Shown here in pieces: positions 5,839-8,057 of a stretch of DNA of 8,057 nt (position 1 is the first letter of the stretch; each line of letters opens with the position of its first letter). The position numbers and the translations under genes are program-made. The notes beneath the pieces were generated by a model. It searched no databases. It saw only the letters and a program-made list of their open reading frames with translations, and was not told the origin of the DNA. Source of the DNA: Cellulomonadaceae bacterium. Lineage in GTDB: Bacteria; Actinomycetota; Actinomycetes; Actinomycetales; Cellulomonadaceae. The stretch covers positions 1 through 8,057 of the forward strand of contig JAITCS010000019.1 of assembly GCA_031282935.1 (NCBI GenBank), written 5' to 3'.

Positions 5839-6153
5839 ATGAGAATCGCCGTCCCAGACATCCGACCAGTGTCCCAAGTGGGTCGCAATTTCGGCGCAGT
5901 CACCGACGAAGTAGAAGCAGGACGCTCCATCCTTGTTATGAAAAATAACAAGCCAGTAGCTGCAGTTGTCCCGCCTGAGATGCTTGAACAACTTGATGCG
6001 ATCTCTGAGCGAGAGGATGACATTGCTCTTTTAGTGTTGTCGCTTATCCGAGTAACCACTAACCATCGCCCAATGCATACTTTGGAGGATGTGGCAGCAG
6101 AGTTCGGCGTCAGCCTTGATGACCTTGACGACGAAGTAGTTGATGATGACTGA
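5839..6153 (+). CDS. Phd/YefM-family antitoxin
   Basis: This family binds operator DNA through its N-terminal fold and neutralises the cognate toxin with its C-terminus. The 104-residue protein has the typical start: IRPVSQVGRNFGAVTDEV (8-25), then a beta strand and loop ILVMKNNKPVAAVVPPEMLEQLD. The C-terminal third is acidic, ending LDDLDDEVVDDD, and probably wraps the basic toxin. I start it at ATG 5839 (MRIAVPD), where a promoter places the transcript start and AAGG (5827-5830) could also act as a ribosome binding site. The open frame's earlier ATG at 5803 falls on the -35 and its extra residues are unlike the family. The stop overlaps the toxin start by 8 bases, the usual translational coupling. 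At 104 residues it is slightly longer than many family members (about 80-95). Confidence 0.88.
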   Translation: MRIAVPDIRPVSQVGRNFGAVTDEVEAGRSILVMKNNKPVAAVVPPEMLEQLDAISEREDDIALLVLSLIRVTTNHRPMHTLEDVAAEFGVSLDDLDDEVVDDD

Positions 6154-6517
6154 CTCACAAGTCCTGCTTTTAGACGAAGCAAAAGAGGATTTGAGAGATT
6201 TCGACGGCGCTACCAGAAAAATGTTGCTAAAAGCCATCGGCAAACTCCGCCAATCCCCTGACCAACGTGGGGAGCCGTTAGGCTCAAGGGCGAATGGGAA
6301 TCTTACGGGGTTTCGGAAACTCGTTGTCGGGAACCGCGACTATCGAATTGTTTATGATGTCAGGGATGATGGCACTGTTGTAGTCATTTGGGTTATCGGT
6401 CGCAGAGTCAATAGTGAAGCATATGCGCTCGCTCAAACCCGGATCGAGCTTTATGCCACCGACATCAACAAGAAAACAGCTCTTTTAGGGCTACTTGAAC
6501 GGGTACGATATCCGTAG
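6146..6517 (+). CDS. RelE/ParE-superfamily toxin
   Basis: RelE-type toxins cleave mRNA on the ribosome; ParE-type members poison gyrase, and sequence alone does not fully separate them here. The 123-residue protein has the superfamily fold order: two N-terminal helices with LLLDEAKEDLRDFDGATRKM, then strands NLTGFRKLVVGNRDYRIVYDV (52-72) and VVVIWVIGRRV (78-88), then the helix NSEAYALAQTRI. Basic and aromatic residues expected at an RNase-type active site include Arg57, Lys58, Arg64, Arg67, Arg86/Arg87 and Tyr93. About 23 residues (ELYATDINKK to RYP) extend past the usual end of the fold. Starts at 6140, 6143 and 6146 are all ATG; 6146 (MTDSQ) is chosen as the usual overlap. The gene converges on the UPF0182 gene, with 68 bases between them and no clear terminator. 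Confidence 0.88.
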   Translation: MTDSQVLLLDEAKEDLRDFDGATRKMLLKAIGKLRQSPDQRGEPLGSRANGNLTGFRKLVVGNRDYRIVYDVRDDGTVVVIWVIGRRVNSEAYALAQTRIELYATDINKKTALLGLLERVRYP

Positions 6518-6585
6518 CGAACCCCCTTTCAGGTTGTCGCGTTTCATGGTTACTGTAGGTGCTGCGATTGGGTTTCGCCGTCGGG

Positions 6586-8057
6586 TCAGCGATTCGGGGT
6601 GGCTGCGGCGGTTTGGGCCGTGTTCAGGGCGGCTTGTAGGCGCGCTTGAGCTTGGGTGTAGGCCGGTTCGTCACCCGTGCGGTGGGCGGCCTCGGCTTCG
6701 ACCAGGGCGAGTTGCGCCTCCATCAATGCTTCTTCAATTTCCGCAGCCGCGAAACCGCTAGGGGCTTCAGGAGAGGTAGCAGTCGGGGTTGCTGGAGCGG
6801 ACGGAGGGGTTTCATGCAGGGCCATCGTCGGCGCTACGGAGGCGGAGGTGGATTCCGTGGCATCGGTATCGGGCGGGGTGGACATCGCCGTTGCGGAAGC
6901 GGGTGCGGAAGCAGGGTCGGACGCGGGAGCAGGGTCGAGCGCGGCATCCCGAACGGCAGGGTCACTAAGGGAGCCGAAGGCAGAGCGCGGGGTGGCCCGC
7001 ACCGCCGGAATCGCCCCCAAGGCCCGGCCCACCACCACGCCGTCGGGCGACGGCGACGGAACCGGAGGGATCGGCGTCACCGGAGCGACCGTAGCGGGCC
7101 GCCTATCCGCTGGACCCGCTTTCAGATTTGGTTGCTGCAGGCTCAGGGAGGTGATTGCCGACGATGTAATGTTTGGGATTTCGAGGCGGTGATATCCCGA
7201 GCCCTGTTTTTGCCATAAAGTGAGCGCGCCGTAGTCTTTGGCTTTTACCCCTGCGCTATTTCCCGCCGCCGAGTTCACGGTAACCAAATATCCTCTGGTG
7301 TCAGGCAATTCGGCGGAAATAGTGAATATGCCAGCACCATTTTCCGAGTATAACGTAGCGTATTGTGGCACCGTTTTTACTTCTTGAGCATTATGCTGAG
7401 GTTGAGTTCCGGTACTGGCAAGCGGGTTGAACCTCATCATCCCCATGGCTTGAAGATTGAACAGTTCCGGTGGATATCGTAGGTGACTCATTAGTGCGCC
7501 CGATATCTCAGACATTGGCGCTACGGAATCCCTAAACACGTCACTCCACGCTAATAGTAGCGGGTCAGCGGGATCCCAGGCGTAGAGCCGAACGGAACCG
7601 TCGTAAGCATCCACGGTTGCTTTGACGGCGTTGCGAACGTAATTTACTGGTTGCGCCTTTTGCAGGCTTTGTGAATTATTTTGGTCTGATTGGCCGAAAA
7701 GGGTGGATTTCGCATAAGGGTACAAATCTGTGGTGGTGTACCCATCAACTATCCACAGTAATCTGCCAGCAACCACGGCTGGATAAACCTGGCTGTCCAG
7801 AGTCAGCCAGGGCGCTACTTTAGCGACCCGTTGCGCCGGATCTCGCACGTAAAGGATCTGAGAAGCCTCGGTAACGCGGTTCGACAATACCAATTTCTCG
7901 TCACCGAAACGGAGCGCGAATAGTGTTTTACGCCACCAAGAATCCAGGCTTGGGCCAGCACTAAAATCATTGGTAGGGAAAGCGGTGGTTACGATATTTC
8001 CTTCCAGCGGATAGTCTATCTCCCAAGGCGTAGTGTTGTCTGGAATACCGACAACAG
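6586..8057 (-). CDS. UPF0182 family membrane protein, C-terminal part (N-terminus beyond window)
   Basis: UPF0182 (COG1615) proteins are large actinobacterial membrane proteins with about seven N-terminal membrane helices and a big extracytoplasmic domain of unknown function. Roughly 490 C-terminal residues are visible. The family is recognised by DSWWRKTLFALRFGDEKLVLSNRV (8 residues before and after 7920), then SQILYVRDPAQRVAKVAPWL, the segment ending GRLLWIVDGYTTTDLYPY, and NYVRNAVKATVDAYDGSV followed by MSHLRYPPELFNLQ. After this the sequence diverges. The usual GNLLTLPVGGGLLYVEPVY-type segment is not seen. From about 7122 to 6750 there is a Pro/Ala/Ser/Thr-rich tail, more GC-rich than the domain before it, then a helical end (about 6745-6589: EIEEALMEAQLALVEAEAA and QAQARLQAAL) like the family's usual C-terminal helices. 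It ends at TGA 6586-6588. An internal TTG at 7893 is not the start, because the frame stays open and family-like to 8057. Confidence 0.93.
   Translation of the reverse strand, partial: VVGIPDNTTPWEIDYPLEGNIVTTAFPTNDFSAGPSLDSWWRKTLFALRFGDEKLVLSNRVTEASQILYVRDPAQRVAKVAPWLTLDSQVYPAVVAGRLLWIVDGYTTTDLYPYAKSTLFGQSDQNNSQSLQKAQPVNYVRNAVKATVDAYDGSVRLYAWDPADPLLLAWSDVFRDSVAPMSEISGALMSHLRYPPELFNLQAMGMMRFNPLASTGTQPQHNAQEVKTVPQYATLYSENGAGIFTISAELPDTRGYLVTVNSAAGNSAGVKAKDYGALTLWQKQGSGYHRLEIPNITSSAITSLSLQQPNLKAGPADRRPATVAPVTPIPPVPSPSPDGVVVGRALGAIPAVRATPRSAFGSLSDPAVRDAALDPAPASDPASAPASATAMSTPPDTDATESTSASVAPTMALHETPPSAPATPTATSPEAPSGFAAAEIEEALMEAQLALVEAEAAHRTGDEPAYTQAQARLQAALNTAQTAAATPNR

Noticed and set aside
6646..7218. 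Plus-strand Gly/Arg-rich and Ala/Gly-rich open frames (6646-7218 and 6677-7192)
   Set aside because: They are shadows of the GC-rich, Pro/Ala-rich tail of the UPF0182 gene on the other strand.

Overview
The window looks like chromosomal DNA of a moderate-GC actinobacterium, possibly an Actinomycetales/Actinomycetaceae-type organism. I infer this from an actinobacterial RecA with a CGAAC-N4-GTTCG type SOS box, a UPF0182 (COG1615) membrane protein, an actinobacterial-type Orn beside tRNA-His, and several genes whose -10 box lies only 6-7 bases before the start codon, as expected of leaderless mRNAs. The species cannot be named from the sequence alone. TGA is used as a normal stop codon here.

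Layout. Positions 1-958 (minus) hold recA, cut at its C-terminus by the window edge. The 253-bp gap that follows carries the recA promoter with its LexA operator, then a divergent extended -10 promoter for an exported serpin (1212-2531, plus). The serpin gene converges on a short-chain dehydrogenase gene (2548-3312, minus) that has one in-frame TGA. Upstream of it, on the same strand, is a separate 36-residue peptide gene (3415-3525) with a strong ribosome binding site and its own hairpin terminator. A repeat-rich non-coding stretch (3526-3743) contains five copies of a 13-bp unit. Next, all on the minus strand, come a YeiH/UPF0324 transporter (3744-4760), tRNA-His (4781-4854) and oligoribonuclease orn (4946-5584). 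tRNA-Arg(TCT) (5627-5699, plus) is divergent from orn and is followed by a Phd/YefM-RelE toxin-antitoxin pair (5839-6517, plus). The right edge (6586-8057, minus) is the C-terminal part of a UPF0182 membrane protein with an unusual low-complexity tail.

How it fits together. Most of the window is housekeeping (recA, orn, two tRNAs, UPF0182). The accessory pieces are the secreted serpin, the damaged dehydrogenase, the small peptide and the toxin-antitoxin module beside a tRNA. I see no multi-gene novel system. The most interesting items are the hinge-competent, probably membrane-anchored serpin sharing its upstream region with recA, the compact orphan peptide gene, the leaderless promoter pattern, and the divergent C-terminus of the UPF0182 protein.
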